From: Cercophora sp. LCS_1
Taxonomy: Eukaryota; Ascomycota; Sordariomycetes; Sordariales; Lasiosphaeriaceae
Reading direction: 5' to 3'
DNA: 64,000 nucleotides
NCBI GenBank assembly: GCA_036250225.1
Contig: JAPZLL010000040.1
Location: forward strand, 124,001-188,000
Under the pieces are notes generated by a model, which was not told the origin of the DNA, did not search any database, and saw nothing but the letters and a program-made list of their open reading frames with translations. A program made the translations under genes and the position numbers. This document shows positions 52,971 to 64,000 of the stretch, in pieces. Positions within the stretch are counted from its first letter, which is position 1; each line of letters begins with the position of its first letter.

Positions 52971-54058
52971 ATGGCCGAACCACGCCGTCGTCTCCGCGAT
53001 GGCTTCGCAAATGGCCTTCACAAGACAGCGATAGCACTGATCCTTATCCCATTTCTCGTGAATGTATTTCTCCTCCTCCCGGGGACGTTCCAAACCGCCA
53101 ACTCCAACGGCGCGCAGGAAATAGCGCTCTCCAGCTTTTCCATGGTCTCCGTAAGCACACCTTTGCCGCGCCCAGAACCACGACTGACAAGCCAGTTCAA
53201 CGGAATAATCCCCTCCAACACAACCAACGCCTTCCTCGTCACCCTCCAACACTTCCCTAACGCATTCACCTGGTCATGGCCCGATGCACCCTCCCCAAAC
53301 CTCACGAGCGGGATTCTGCACCGCGGTCCATCAACTTCATTCGATCCATTCACTCTGATCGAGACACTCCCCGCCCTTTTTGAACTCCCACCCGATGAAT
53401 ACCAATGTCTCGAGTCGCACTACTGGCCACCCGACAAGGCAATGGCCTGCACCAACCCGTTTTGGACCGCCGTTTTGCATAACCGCTTCTTGTGAGTCCC
53501 GTCCTCGGTGAAACAAAGTGAATGCTAATGAACAGTCGCTTCTCAACCACGTCATCGATATTCGCCCTCCTCCCTTTTACCCTGCACATTTCTGTCATTT
53601 TGGTTATCGCATCGACGATCCTTGCCGAGTGGTGTATCCGGTATAAGCCATATTGGATGCGCTGCCAGTGTTGGTTTGCTTGGTATAAAAGGATGTGTCC
53701 GCTCCCCAAGGGGACGAAGGACGAGATTGAAGGGATGAGTGAACACGAGTGGGATAGGATCCGGCTTTGGTGTTACGGGTTGGCGGCGGCGTATGCCGTG
53801 CTTCCGGCTGTGCATGAGTCGTTTATGGCGGGCATGTTTGTCTTGAGCCTGAGAAGGTTCGATGATTATCTGCCGAAGGAGATGAGTGTTGAGCCTGAGA
53901 TTGGGAGGGGGTTCTTATTGGTGGCCTGGGGTGGTGCAGTTGCCTCCGTTGTTGCATTTTTCTGTGTTTTGGCGCGGTCGGGGTTGACGAGGCCAAGAGG
54001 GTGGATGGAACAGCAGGGTCTGGAGCCGTTGTTGGTTGACGATGATGCAGATAACTGA
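52971..54058 (+). CDS. four-TM membrane protein, uncharacterised (347 aa)
   Basis: Not recognised. Exons 52971-53491 and 53536-54058, intron 44 nt with GTGAGT donor and GCTAATG branch. Hydrophobic helices lie near residues 20-37 (IALILIPFLVNVFLLLPG), 178-203 (IFALLPFTLHISVILVIAS), 255-275 and 303-322. The long loop between helices 1 and 2 (about 140 residues) has Asn-x-Thr/Ser sites and two cysteines (QCLESHYW, MACTNPFW), so it is probably extracytosolic. The topology resembles claudin-like fungal Sur7/PalI proteins, but no GLW motif is seen, so this is not assigned. The C-terminus is acidic. Confidence 0.65.
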
Positions 54059-55147
54059 GAGCGGAGTTGTAAGGCGGATTTAAGAATAGAGCTCAGGTTG
54101 AATAGGCCTAAAGGCTTACGGAGACCTCGCACGGGAACTGTCCTCCTCATCGCTCAAGAGGGAAAACCTTGAGTTGTCGACCTTGAGACTTCCAGTAATC
54201 CTCAGAGACCGGCTTCTCCGGCATGGGGCTGTGTTTTTTTTTGTCAAGGTTTCACCACAGCATTGGAGACACACTCAGCAAGCCTCTGCGCCAGTGTCCA
54301 ATGTCTCCAGATCAATGCTACAAACTGCGGGTAAGCATCCAACTGCGATTTAAAAGGGGAGGCCATGTGCTCCTGTCATCGGCCCCGCCCAGCTCTTCAA
54401 CCCGACGAGAGTGAGGAATGTGATCGTGGATGCACGGAATTGGATGCCAACAGTCCCCAGGTCACGTTCCTGGCCGAGTGATTAACAGGTGGTATATTGT
54501 TACCTCGGACGGCAGCGGCCCGTCGCCATAACCAAGGTCGTAATACTTGTCTTTTACCTGGACGTCAACCCGAACTCGCCCGGGAGTGTTTTAAGCGAGA
54601 CAACTACCACATGGTAGGGGGAAACGCTTGTAGTCGTCCTATTAGTCGAACGGAGTTCGGCGGGAACGTATTTCTCCACCTCTGGATCCAACGCGTAATG
54701 AAGCTTGTCTTCAGTATCTCGATCCATGATAGAATCAATGTTATTGGAAATGCAAACACTTGAGCGAACGGTTGAGTTGTTGATTGCAAGTACTAAGTCA
54801 TGGCTAGATCCAGAGGTCAAGTGTAACCTCAACATTAAAGCCAACCTGTCCAGACAAGGGCGCATTTCGTAACGACTGGGGTTTCCATGGCAAGACATCA
54901 AGTTGCTGGGCGCGGACGAGGACGACGTGTGAACCGATGTCTCTCCATGCCGTGCTAGACTTCAAATGTGGCCGTGAGCGCACATTCAGTGGCACTGCCA
55001 CCAACCACGGATCGTGACCGAGCAACACCAAACAGTTCAGCCATGCCAAGACCCTCAAGCCGCCAGGAAAATTGTCAGTCCATCGCTTGGAAAGCAGGGT
55101 CACCTTGACTCCGCGAGAGGTAACCACAGGAGGGCCATTGGCGGGAA
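54059..55147. other. intergenic
   Basis: 1089 bases with no supported gene on either strand. Confidence 0.4.
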
Positions 55148-56363
55148 CTACCTCTTCGGTTTCGCCGAGACGGCGACCCTCGAAAGAATCAACAGGACAT
55201 CCTCATTCCACCCGTGATATCGCAGGCCGGTGATTCTCCAAATGTTGGTAGCGAACTCCAGTGTGCCTCACCTTGTTGGGGCCTTGTCCCACTTCTCCAG
55301 CATACTGTCCAACTGCAAGCATCGCGTCACGCGTTCCCATTCTTCGCCATTGAAATGGTGGCCTGTCAACTGGATATGGAAGGATACGAAGGACGTGAGC
55401 TTTTTCAAGTGCATTGCCCACTCTCTGAGCATCGACTGCCACTCTGAAATCTTCCCAATAAGGGCCGTAAAGCTGATGGATAGGTGGCGTAGTGTTGGCG
55501 CGGCCTTCAAAACAAGATCCCGGACGTCAGCAAATAACCCAGTCGAACAAGGACCTAACTCCAGCACCTCGAGTGGAGGGAAGTCTTCAAGGGAAATCAG
55601 TGGGCCATAAAGTTCCCTCGGTATTAAAGCCATCCTCAATCTCCGCAGAGAGGTCGCGCGTAGAATGACGCTTTCCATGGGAGAATCGCTCCCACTCCTG
55701 GCGAAGAAATGGCCCCAGCTTAGGTCCAGGTCAACCAAAGCCTTGGACCAACAAGGCGTTAAAGCCTTAATAATATTGCTCGGGAGCAAATGTTTGCCCA
55801 GATCTCGTACTAAGCCAGCGCCAGCGTTTGTGACTGTGAAGGACCTGAGAGGAACACCTGCTATGGCCACGAGAAGGACATGGACGACATCCTCAACACA
55901 CAAGCCGCCGCTTTTCAAGGGATGGGGAACTCCGAGGCCGTCAGCATCGATGACCAACGAGCGAAGACCTCCGAAGCGTGGCAAGGTGTCGCGTAGCTGG
56001 TCAATGACGGGGCTGGTGCCAGGCGAGGTGACAATCAGGTCAGTTGATGGGTCTCGGACCCAGGGGTTGTCATGGCCGGTTCCAAGAACGTAGGATGGCA
56101 AGGACCCGGGGGTTTTGCCCGCATTGCCATATGTGAATCTTGCGGACGTAATGGCGAAAAGAATTATGGCTGGCAATACGCTCAAGTCGCTCAAGAGACT
56201 CGGGACAGAAGTCGAAGCCGACATTGGAGAAAAAGGCAGTCGCGAATGCTCTTGCGGAGTTTTGGTACACCGACCTACAAACCAGCCTGAAGCTGAGAAA
56301 ATCGTCTTCGTCATCAAAAACGCCGGTCACGAGCTCGATGAGCTCTGTTGGCAGCTTGTCCAT
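55148..56363 (-). pseudogene. F-box protein gene with a frameshift and an in-frame stop
   Basis: Begins with an F-box (MDKLPTELIELVTGVFDDED, SFRLVCRSVY) and continues into leucine-rich text (FGGLRSLVIDADG, LVDLDLSWGHFFARSG, LRHLSISFTALIG) typical of fungal F-box proteins that choose ubiquitination targets in SCF complexes. The F-box frame ends at 56070; the remaining homology is one frame over, and a single base change near the GCGGGC/AAAACCCCC tract at about 56110-56135 would explain it. A TGA (55266-55268) then interrupts the same frame before IWRITGLRYHG, which ends at 55148. No intron fits either break. One lesion could be an assembly error; two suggest a real pseudogene. Confidence 0.7.
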
Positions 56364-56775
56364 GTTGGGTTTCCTTTGCCTCGTTTTGGGCTCTGCAGTC
56401 GGATGGCTTATCGCTTATCGCTTATCGTCAAACACAAATGTCTAGGGAATGGGGGCAGGAGAGTCCGAGCAAGGGCGCGTCTCGCGTTTGGAAGCAGCAA
56501 GCGGCGGAAAAAAGGATCCAGTGTTGGTCTAAATAAAATGCTAGCTAGAAATCGATTATTACGGCAGTCACTGCCTTGAAAGTTCATTTCTCGCGTCCAA
56601 GAACCCCAGTCCCAATCCCGGTCCCGAACCGTGCTTGCCCCTCGACGCAAACCGATGCCTCTTCCGCCAACCTTGCCTCTATTTCCGGACCCAAAACCAG
56701 CGACGCGAACCAAAGCACACCGAACGCCATCGTCATGATACATAAGTGACAAATGAAATACACTACTAACCCCGT
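56364..56775. other. intergenic
   Basis: 412 bases between the F-box pseudogene start and the PKS stop. No feature recognised. Confidence 0.4.
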
Positions 56776-59700
56776 TTATGCGCTCCTCGTCTTTTGCACA
56801 ATGAGCGCCGCGAGGTCGTTGACGGTGCCGCTCGACAGCAGCTCCAAGATCTGCAGATTGGCCCGCAGCTCCTTGGCGATCCAGTTGCGCAACTCGATGG
56901 CCGTCAACGAATCGAGGCCGTACGACGTGATGTTGCGCGCGACATCGAGATCGGCCACCGAGATCGTCAAGACCTCGGACAGTTTCTGCAAGATTCCCTG
57001 CCCAGCGATCTCGGCCGCCTCCTCGGCCGTCTTGGCCGCGCGGAAGGCATTTCCCGGCGACACGGCCTGCTTGGGCACGAGACCCTCCCTTTCGGCCGCG
57101 GCGAGACACTCGGCTTTGAGGTCGGCAAAGCGGGGGTCGCTGGCGTAGTAGGGCCACCCCCCGTCGCTGGCCATGTGGAGTTTCAACCCGGTAAGGCACT
57201 GTGGCGGGCACACCCCGCGGACGGCAGCTGACAGCAAAGCCAGAACCTCCTGCTCGCTCACAGTCTCGTTGCCGAAGTTGCGGATGATATCTTCCTGGCG
57301 CGTCGCGTTGTCGGCGAGATAACCGGCGCCTGTCACTGCCGTCAAGTCGAGAGAAGTACCGGGAAGCCCGTTTCGCACGCGATACTGGACAAACGAATCG
57401 AGGAAGGTGTTGGCCGCTGCGTAGGCAGCCTGACCACGACTGCCGAGAATGCCGGCAGCAGAGGAGAGAACAACAAAATAGTCGAGCTTGATACGGTTGC
57501 CGACGAGGACGTTGTGGATGTTCCATGTGCCTTGGACCTTGGGCCGGATGACCTGCTCGTAGTCGGTGAAGGCCATCTTTTCGAGGAGGACATCGCGCAA
57601 CACCATGGCCGCGTGGATGATACCACAAATTGGAGGGAGCGACTTGCCGCACTCGGCGACAAGCTGTCGTACTTGGCCCTCGTCGTTGGCGTCGCACTTC
57701 TTGACAAGGATCTTGGCGTCTGGACACCCGATTTCCTCACGCAGCTGCTCGACCATCTCCTTCCCGCCGGCGCTTCTTGAAAGCAAGACGATATTCCTCG
57801 CCCCATGCTCGACCATGTACTTGGCCATGGAGCGGCCAAGGCCACCGGTGCCACCGACGATGACATGGGTGCCGTCTCGTCGGAAGATGGTCGCGGATTT
57901 TTGGTGGGTTGCCTGCAGGGCTGTTAGCATGACGAAACCTCACCGATTGACGGCGGTTGACTTACCTTGACCTTCTCCTGCGAGCCTGCAACGACAACGA
58001 TGGGGTGAACGGCGTCATCACGGCTCTTTTGGAGCGCCTTGGACAGCTCGGACACAGGGAAGATGGAGGCCTTGGTTGGTGGCATCATGGTGCCCGAGGA
58101 AATGTTCTCGATGACGGCCTTGAGGGTTTGCTCCATGACCTGGGGGCGGGCGGCGGCGAGGCTCGCCATGTTGACCGATGTGAAGGTGGCATTGACGCCG
58201 AGCTCAGGACGCGTGCTCCGGTGACCCTCGGACGTCCGCACTTCAATGAAGCGACCAAAGTCAGCAAGGCATTCCCATGCCCTGGAGTTCTCGCTGCCCG
58301 ACGTTGCCAGGATGACCTCAATGCCCTCGCCGCGAGTCGCCTCCTCCAACTGACGGCGGAGATAAATGCTACGCGCATCAAAGACACGCTCCCGAGCAAG
58401 CCCAAGTCTCCGGGCAGCATCCTTCTCCGTGTCGTTCTGGACAAGGACATAGGCGCTGGCGCCAAGGTACCTCGCGACTTCACCGGCGGCAATGCCCACA
58501 GGCCCCGAGAGCTGGATCAAGACTCGCTCGCCGGGACGGACCTTAGCCACCTCTGTCAGAGCATAGTGGGCAGCGCTGAAGGAAACGGGTACCGAGGCTG
58601 CTGTTTCGACACTGAGGGCGCTTGGGATGTTGATGGTGCTGCTCACTCTTGCGCGGGCATGGGTGCTAAAGGGCCCTTCAGCCAACGCGCAAACTCGGCT
58701 TCCGACAGAGATCTCCCGGACGTTGCAGCCAACCCGCGTCACAGTTCCACTGCAGCCACGAGACACCTTGGTGGTCCCGTTCTCGACAAACGACACATCA
58801 TCCCGCGAGATGGTGCTGGTAGCCACAAAGATCTCAACCTCGTCATCCGCAAGGGGAGACTCGGGGCGGTCCTCGAAGAAGAGTTCGTCGGAGCCCTGTG
58901 GAGGAACACCGAGCTGCATCTGGCGACCCTTGTTGTGGAAATCCTGGAGATATGGTGCGGATGCGCCAAGCGAGCGGTGCACATCAACATTGAGATTCTC
59001 ATCCGGAGCCATGCGCGGAACCACAAGTTTGCCGCTTTCCTCAGCAAACTCCATCTCTGCGTTTTCGCCTTCAGTGAGCACCGACATGACGAAGGCGTCA
59101 CGGATGAGGTGCGACTGCGCCTGAACGTCGAGGCCACTGTTGGGATCCAAGTCGAGAGCAGCTGCGTTAGCGGAGACCTCAGAACGGGCTGTGCGGATCA
59201 AACCAAGCGCCATGTTGGCCTCCGGTATCGTGGGGAAGCGGGTGGCACCACGCGTTACCCACAAGACTCCCGGGGACGAGGTGAGGAGCTTCTTAACTTG
59301 CTCTAGGCTTGGAGCTGTGATGGACGAGAGCATAGGTCGGCTGATCTCGGACAGCACGACAAATTGGTTGGACCAACCCTTGATGGACTCAAGCGACGAA
59401 ATCTCAGGCTGTGCCCCGGTGTGAGCCTCGATCGACCTGGCCAGAGCCTTGACGAGAGGGTCCTTGTCTGCACCGCTTTCGGCCACGATAACGACCTTGG
59501 CACCAGTCTTGGAGGCATCTCCGTTGGCCTGTCCGTTCGCCTCCGCCTCTGCCTCCGCCTCCGCCTCCGCCTCCTTGATGGGCTCCCACCTGAACCGGAA
59601 GCATAACTCGCGTGGGTTCGACGATGCAGCCGCGGCGCTCTGGATGGCCTTGAACTCAAGCCCAGCGATGGAGATGGACGCGGCTTCAGACCCAGGTGAT

Positions 59701-62700
59701 GAGAAGGTCTCGACCATGAAGGTGCCGGATCGAGGCTCGGCCGTCGAGTGAGCGCAGAAGCTCTCGTTCGCGCGCTTCCTCCAGCGGGAGCTCAGCGTGA
59801 AGTGGCGGACTGCGGTCGGGAGATAAGCACGCTCAGCGCCAGCAACACCCCGAGTTCCCAGGCTGAGAAGGGGCAGCTGCAACATCGAGTCAATGACCGA
59901 GGGATGGAGCTTGTATGTGGTCTCAAAGGCCAGTGGCATGTCCGAGACGGTGTCGCGGGCGCAGCAGTGAGCAGCCACCTCTGTCTCGTTCGCTGTCACC
60001 TCAACGAGAGACTGAAAGGCTTGAGGATACGCGACGCCGAGGGTGCCGAGGTACTTGTAGATGCTTACGCCAGAGCCAGCAACAGCCTGGGGCTTCGCAC
60101 CCCCGACCTTGTCGCATACCTGGTCAGCACAGTCGGGTGTGCCCGGTGTCGAGGTGCCAACACCCGCGTCCGACGTAGTGGTCGAAATCTGGGTCGACGT
60201 CGAGGCCGACGAGCTATCATGGGCTGACAAGTCGCCTGGGAGCTGCATGTGCATGTCGGCCTTGGTGTCGGCGTGGAAGGCGGATGCCGACCGGCGACGA
60301 ACCTGAGGAATCGGGTCTGCCTTGACGGTACCGGTGCAGTGCTCGAGCCAGCCACGGCCAGCCTCGTGGGACGAGATGTGGAACTCATCGGCGCCTTCGT
60401 CGGTCTTGGACGGCCGGAAAGTCATGATGACCTCGAACTCGAGGCCGTCCTCGACAAACAGGTGCTCGGTGACGTTGAGATTCTTGATCTCGAAACGACC
60501 GGCTTCGACATTCCTCATGGAAGCCCGCTGGTTGGCAGCCTCGATGGCCATGGACATGAACGCCGATATGGGATAGACCATGCGGCCCTGCACCTGGTAT
60601 TCCTTCAGCCATGGAAGGTCGTCGGTCCGCACAACGTTGCGCCACGTGGGCTCAAGGTCGCTCGACCAGTCTGCCAGAGTCCCAATGAGGTCGTGGCGCG
60701 CAAACGGCTTGAGACGGTGCTGCTGGCTGAGACGAGACTCGTACCAGTACTTTTGCCTGGACCAGGGATACGAGTACAAGCCACCGATGAGATCGGGGCG
60801 CTCCTTCTCCTGACGGTCGTGGTTGATGTTGAAGAAGTCCAGGCCATTGTACCCGCGGACAAAGAGCTGACCAGCCAACTGGATTGTCGTGCGGGTGGCG
60901 TCCTGGTCGCGGACAAGCGTCGGCAGGTAGCTGATCTTGGAGGCGGAGGGGCCGACCTTCTTGAGGATCTGCATGATGGGACCCTTGAGGGCGGCATGCG
61001 GGCCAACCTCTACCAGGATGTCCGGGCTGAAGTGTTTGCACATCTCCTGGAGCGAGCTGTCAAAGCGGACAGCCTGGGTCAAGTTGTCGACCCAGTACTG
61101 GGGAACAAGCTCTGACAGCTTGATCTTGCGTCCCTTGAGTGACGAGAAGAACTCAACGTTGGACTTGCTCATGTCGGTCGGCGCCTTGATGTGCTCAACG
61201 CTCTTGAGGTAGAAGTCGGAGACCAGCTTCATGTGCGGCGAGTGGTACGCGACATCGACAAACAGCTTCCTGTTGAAGATGCCCTTGTCCTGGAAGATCT
61301 TGGCCACAGCGTCGATGGCCTCCTCATCACCCGACAGGGTCGTCGATGACGGAGAGTTCTCGCAGGCGACGACAGCCGTGGGGCCGTTCTTGACATTGAC
61401 AGAGTTGAGGAGTGGGGCGCAGTCGGTACCGCTCAAGCCAACAGCCATCATAGAACCCTTGAGGCTGCCGAACTTGCGCTTGAGCTCGATGATGGCCTGC
61501 CCACGGAAGTAGGCGGCAGCCATGGCGCCTTCAAAGGTCATGGCACCAGCGGCGTATGCAGCACCGATCTCACCGCTGGAGTGGCCGGTGACAGCGCTAG
61601 GCTTGATGCCGAAGGAGGCCAGGAGGTCTGTCAGCGCCAGTTGGACCGCTGAGCAGATGGCCTGGCTGATGTGGGCCTCACCGACCCGTGTGGTCTTCTT
61701 GTCACGCGTGAGCTCCTGCAGGATGGAGAAGTCGGCGCCAATTTCCTTGAGTGCCTTGTCGGCCCTGACGATCGCATTGGAGAAGACAGGGTGGGTGCGG
61801 AGCAGCTCGCGACCCATGGCATGCCACTGCGCGCCCTGGCCAGTGAAGACAAAGGCCACCTTGGGTGTCTCGCTAGACGCGCGCATGGGAACCACGTCGT
61901 GGCTATTGAGGGCCCCGGCAACATCGCTGCACATGCCGGCGACGATGGCAACCCTCCAGGGCAGATGAGACCGGCGCTGGCAGAGCGTGTACGACAGGTT
62001 TCGTGGCATGGTGGTCTGGTACAGCTCGGCGTGCTGCTCGAGCCAGATGCCCAGCTTGGACATGGATGCCTTGAGCGCCGTCTCGTCGTTGGCCGAGAGG
62101 ACAAACAGACGATCGGTGGTGTAGTCGCCCAAGGGACCAATCTCGACACCCCGCGTGACAGGCGGACCACGCAGCACGCACATGGAATTGGAACCGCTGA
62201 AGCCAAAGTTGTTGACACAGACATACTTCTTCTTGCTAGGCCACGGCTTCTGCTGCGTCGCAACACGCATGTTCCACTTCTTGAGAGGGATGGCCTCGTT
62301 GACCTGTTCGAAGTCGGCATTGGGCAGGATGAAGCCGTGGTACAGCATCAGCACCGACTTGATGACTGAGATGATGCCGCTGGCGCACTCTAGATGGCCA
62401 ACGTTGGGCTTGGTCGAGCCGATGTATAGCGGGTCCTCGGCAGTGAAGTGGCTGCCGACGGCCTTGTAGATGGCGGTGGCCTCGATGGGATCGCCCTTCT
62501 TGGTGCCGGTGCCGTGGGCCTCGAAGAAGCCGACGTCCTTGGGGTCGATCTGGGCCTGCTGGAAGACGTCGCGGATGAGCTGCTCCTGCTCCTCCGGGCT
62601 GGGAGCGACGATGCCGACGGTGCGGCCGTTGTGGTTGATGCCGCTGTGCTCGATGATGGAGAAGATGTGGTCGTTGTCGCGCAGGGCGTCCTCGAGCGGC

Positions 62701-63504
62701 TTGAGGAGAATGCACCCGGCACCTTCACCACGCGCGTACCCGGACTTCGCACGGTGGTCGAAGGCGTGGGTCTTGCCCGAGTCGGAGAACAGACGCAGCT
62801 TGCCCATGGACACCCAGACGTCGGGGTGCGTGATCAGGTGCGACGCGCCGACAAGAGCCTGCTCGGACTCGCCCGCGCGGATGCTCTGCACGGCGAGATG
62901 CAGGGCGTGCATGCTGGACGAGCACGCCGTGTCCACGGTAAAGGTCGGCCCTCGCAGGTTGAAGTAGTAGGCCAACCGACCGGCAAGGAAGGCCGTCTGG
63001 TTGCCGACAGCATCAAAGGCCGGGATGTGATCGAGGTCTCGGAGGTTGCCGACGCGGTGTTCGCCATAGTTACCGCCGACGAAAACGCCAACCTTTTGGC
63101 CCGAGATCTTTTCTTTGGGGATGCCGCTGTTCTCGAGCGCCTCAAACGCCGTTTCGAGCAGTAGGCGTTGGGCCGGGTCTTCACATATTAGCGATTACCC
63201 GAAAAAAAAACGTCATCCGTTACCCACCCATGGACTCGGCCTCTTTCTTAGTGATGTCGAAGAAGGCGGCATCGAACATGGAGATGTCATCCTTGATGAA
63301 GTAGCCGCCCTGCGAGTTGAAGGTGCCCTTCTTGTCGGGATTTGGGTGGTTGTAGGCGGCGGCGTTGAAGCGGTCGGCAGGCACCTTTGACCAGCCGGTG
63401 CGCTGCCGGCACAGCATGCGGTAGAATTCGCCGGGGGTGGACACGTCACCCGGCAGCCGGCAGGACATGCCCACAATGGCAATGGGCATCGGTTTTTGCG
63501 CCAT
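56776..63504 (-). CDS. highly reducing type I polyketide synthase (KS-AT-DH-ER-KR-ACP, 2208 aa)
   Basis: Iterative fungal PKS of unknown product. Exons 63504-63228, 63178-57966 and 57912-56776; introns 49 and 52 nt. KS: Cys178 in DTACSSS, EAHGTGTK and the final NNFGFSGSN. AT: Ser626 in GHSSGEIG. DH: the usual D-H-x3-G-x4-P reads E-Y-x3-G-x4-P (EYQVQGRMVYP), so the catalytic His is Tyr953; the second-half Asp is kept in HPSVIDSMLQ. No methyltransferase motif occurs between DH and ER. ER: the nucleotide loop reads QLSGPVGIAAGE instead of the usual AAAGGVGQAA. KR: GGTGGLGRSMAKY, LSSAAGILGSRGQAAYAAAN with Ser and Tyr intact. ACP: Ser2165 in YGLDSLTAIEL. There is no thioesterase or release domain. 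A low-complexity Glu-Ala repeat sits before the ER. The start MAQKPMPIAIVGMSCRLPG is typical. Confidence 0.95.
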
Positions 63505-64000
63505 GATGCACGATGATGCGTTAACGAGAGAATATGGCGAACAAACGCAAATCGTGAGCCAAAAGAAATATGTGGGATGATCGGATGGGACTCGATTCTT
63601 TTCTCAGATCGCACGGGAGACGCAGAGAACAGCTGCAATCTCCCATCTTATAAGACCAAAGGAGGAAACACGCACTGCATCGAGGGGCGCGACAACACAG
63701 CTCAACGCCAGAGCACAATCCCAACGGGCCGTCGTCGATGGCGCCGCGCGTCGCTCTACCGGCTAGGGGCGGTGCCGGCTAGCTAGGCCAGTGACCCGAG
63801 GCGACCTCAGCACTGGAGAACACCTTTCCCACGCAAGGCCCAGAGCTTGCCTCGACAGTTCCTTGGGAAGGCGACCAATGGGAGTGGCCCTCTTACTCTG
63901 CGACGCGCTCGACGCGTCGAAAGTGACGCACGGCCGTTACCACTTGATATTAAGGTTGGTCTTTAGTGCAAAATCAAGCGTTGACCATGCACTGGCCCAC
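63505..64000. promoter_or_regulatory. PKS promoter region with TATAA box
   Basis: 496 bases to the right edge. CTTATAAG at 63647-63654 lies 143 bases upstream of the PKS ATG. No further gene; a partner cluster could begin beyond the edge. Confidence 0.45.

Noticed and set aside
57957..59306. 449-codon open frame on the plus strand inside the PKS gene
   Set aside because: It is antisense to the ER part of the PKS, begins without an ATG-supported domain, and its composition is the reverse-frame shadow of a GC-rich coding region.

Overview
The window looks like nuclear DNA of a filamentous ascomycete (Pezizomycotina, probably Sordariomycetes-like). The genes carry short introns of about 42-100 nt with CTAAC/CTGAC-type branch points. 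The gene set is typically fungal: AIM24, an HMT1-type ABC transporter, phosphoketolase, a highly reducing PKS, a GPI-type aspartic protease and small secreted cysteine-rich proteins. No tRNA, rRNA, CRISPR array or intact transposon was seen. Exon models were built by hand from reading frame, splice consensus and branch points.

Left part (1-13.6 kb): mostly conserved housekeeping genes. They are the 5' end of the mitochondrial ABC transporter ATM1, a kinesin-10-like motor with a GC-AG intron, AIM24 and MutY adenine glycosylase. A divergent pair then encodes a mitochondrial MBL-fold persulfide-dioxygenase-like enzyme and a sulfide:quinone oxidoreductase, which together suggest sulfide oxidation. 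A large uncharacterised fungal gene interrupted by an in-frame TAG follows.

Middle part (13.6-31.5 kb): two tiny two-exon genes, an eight-cysteine secreted protein, a TAG-interrupted SANT/GIY-YIG-like gene, a fragment of a lactate-dehydrogenase-like gene, phosphoketolase, the HMT1-like half transporter, a fungal zinc-finger-like gene, a tandem pair of six-cysteine secreted paralogs, and an isochorismatase-like hydrolase.

31.7-43 kb: the most unusual region. Four hand-spliced genes (33320-35232, 36273-38351 and 39609-40311 on the minus strand, 42395-43036 on the plus strand) plus a degraded relative (31712-32259) share an N-terminal Cys/His module. Its second half always begins an exon and reads H-x-C-x(4,6)-C-x(10,14)-C-x(2,4)-C. 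The preceding intron is 69 nt long and phase 0 in three of the genes. Two members also share an identically spaced C-terminal C-x2-C-x13-C-x-C module. I do not recognise this family; it looks like a locally expanded, fast-evolving set of zinc-binding, low-complexity proteins. A GNAT acetyltransferase sits among them.

Right part (43-64 kb): a 2-oxoglutarate/Fe(II) oxygenase, a DHDPS-family aldolase (LGA1-like), an aspartic protease, a Pro-rich gene with duplicated exons, two multi-pass membrane proteins (one with a tandemly duplicated 3' end), a broken F-box gene, and a complete 2208-residue reducing polyketide synthase. The PKS order is KS-AT-DH-ER-KR-ACP with no methyltransferase; its DH catalytic histidine reads as tyrosine.
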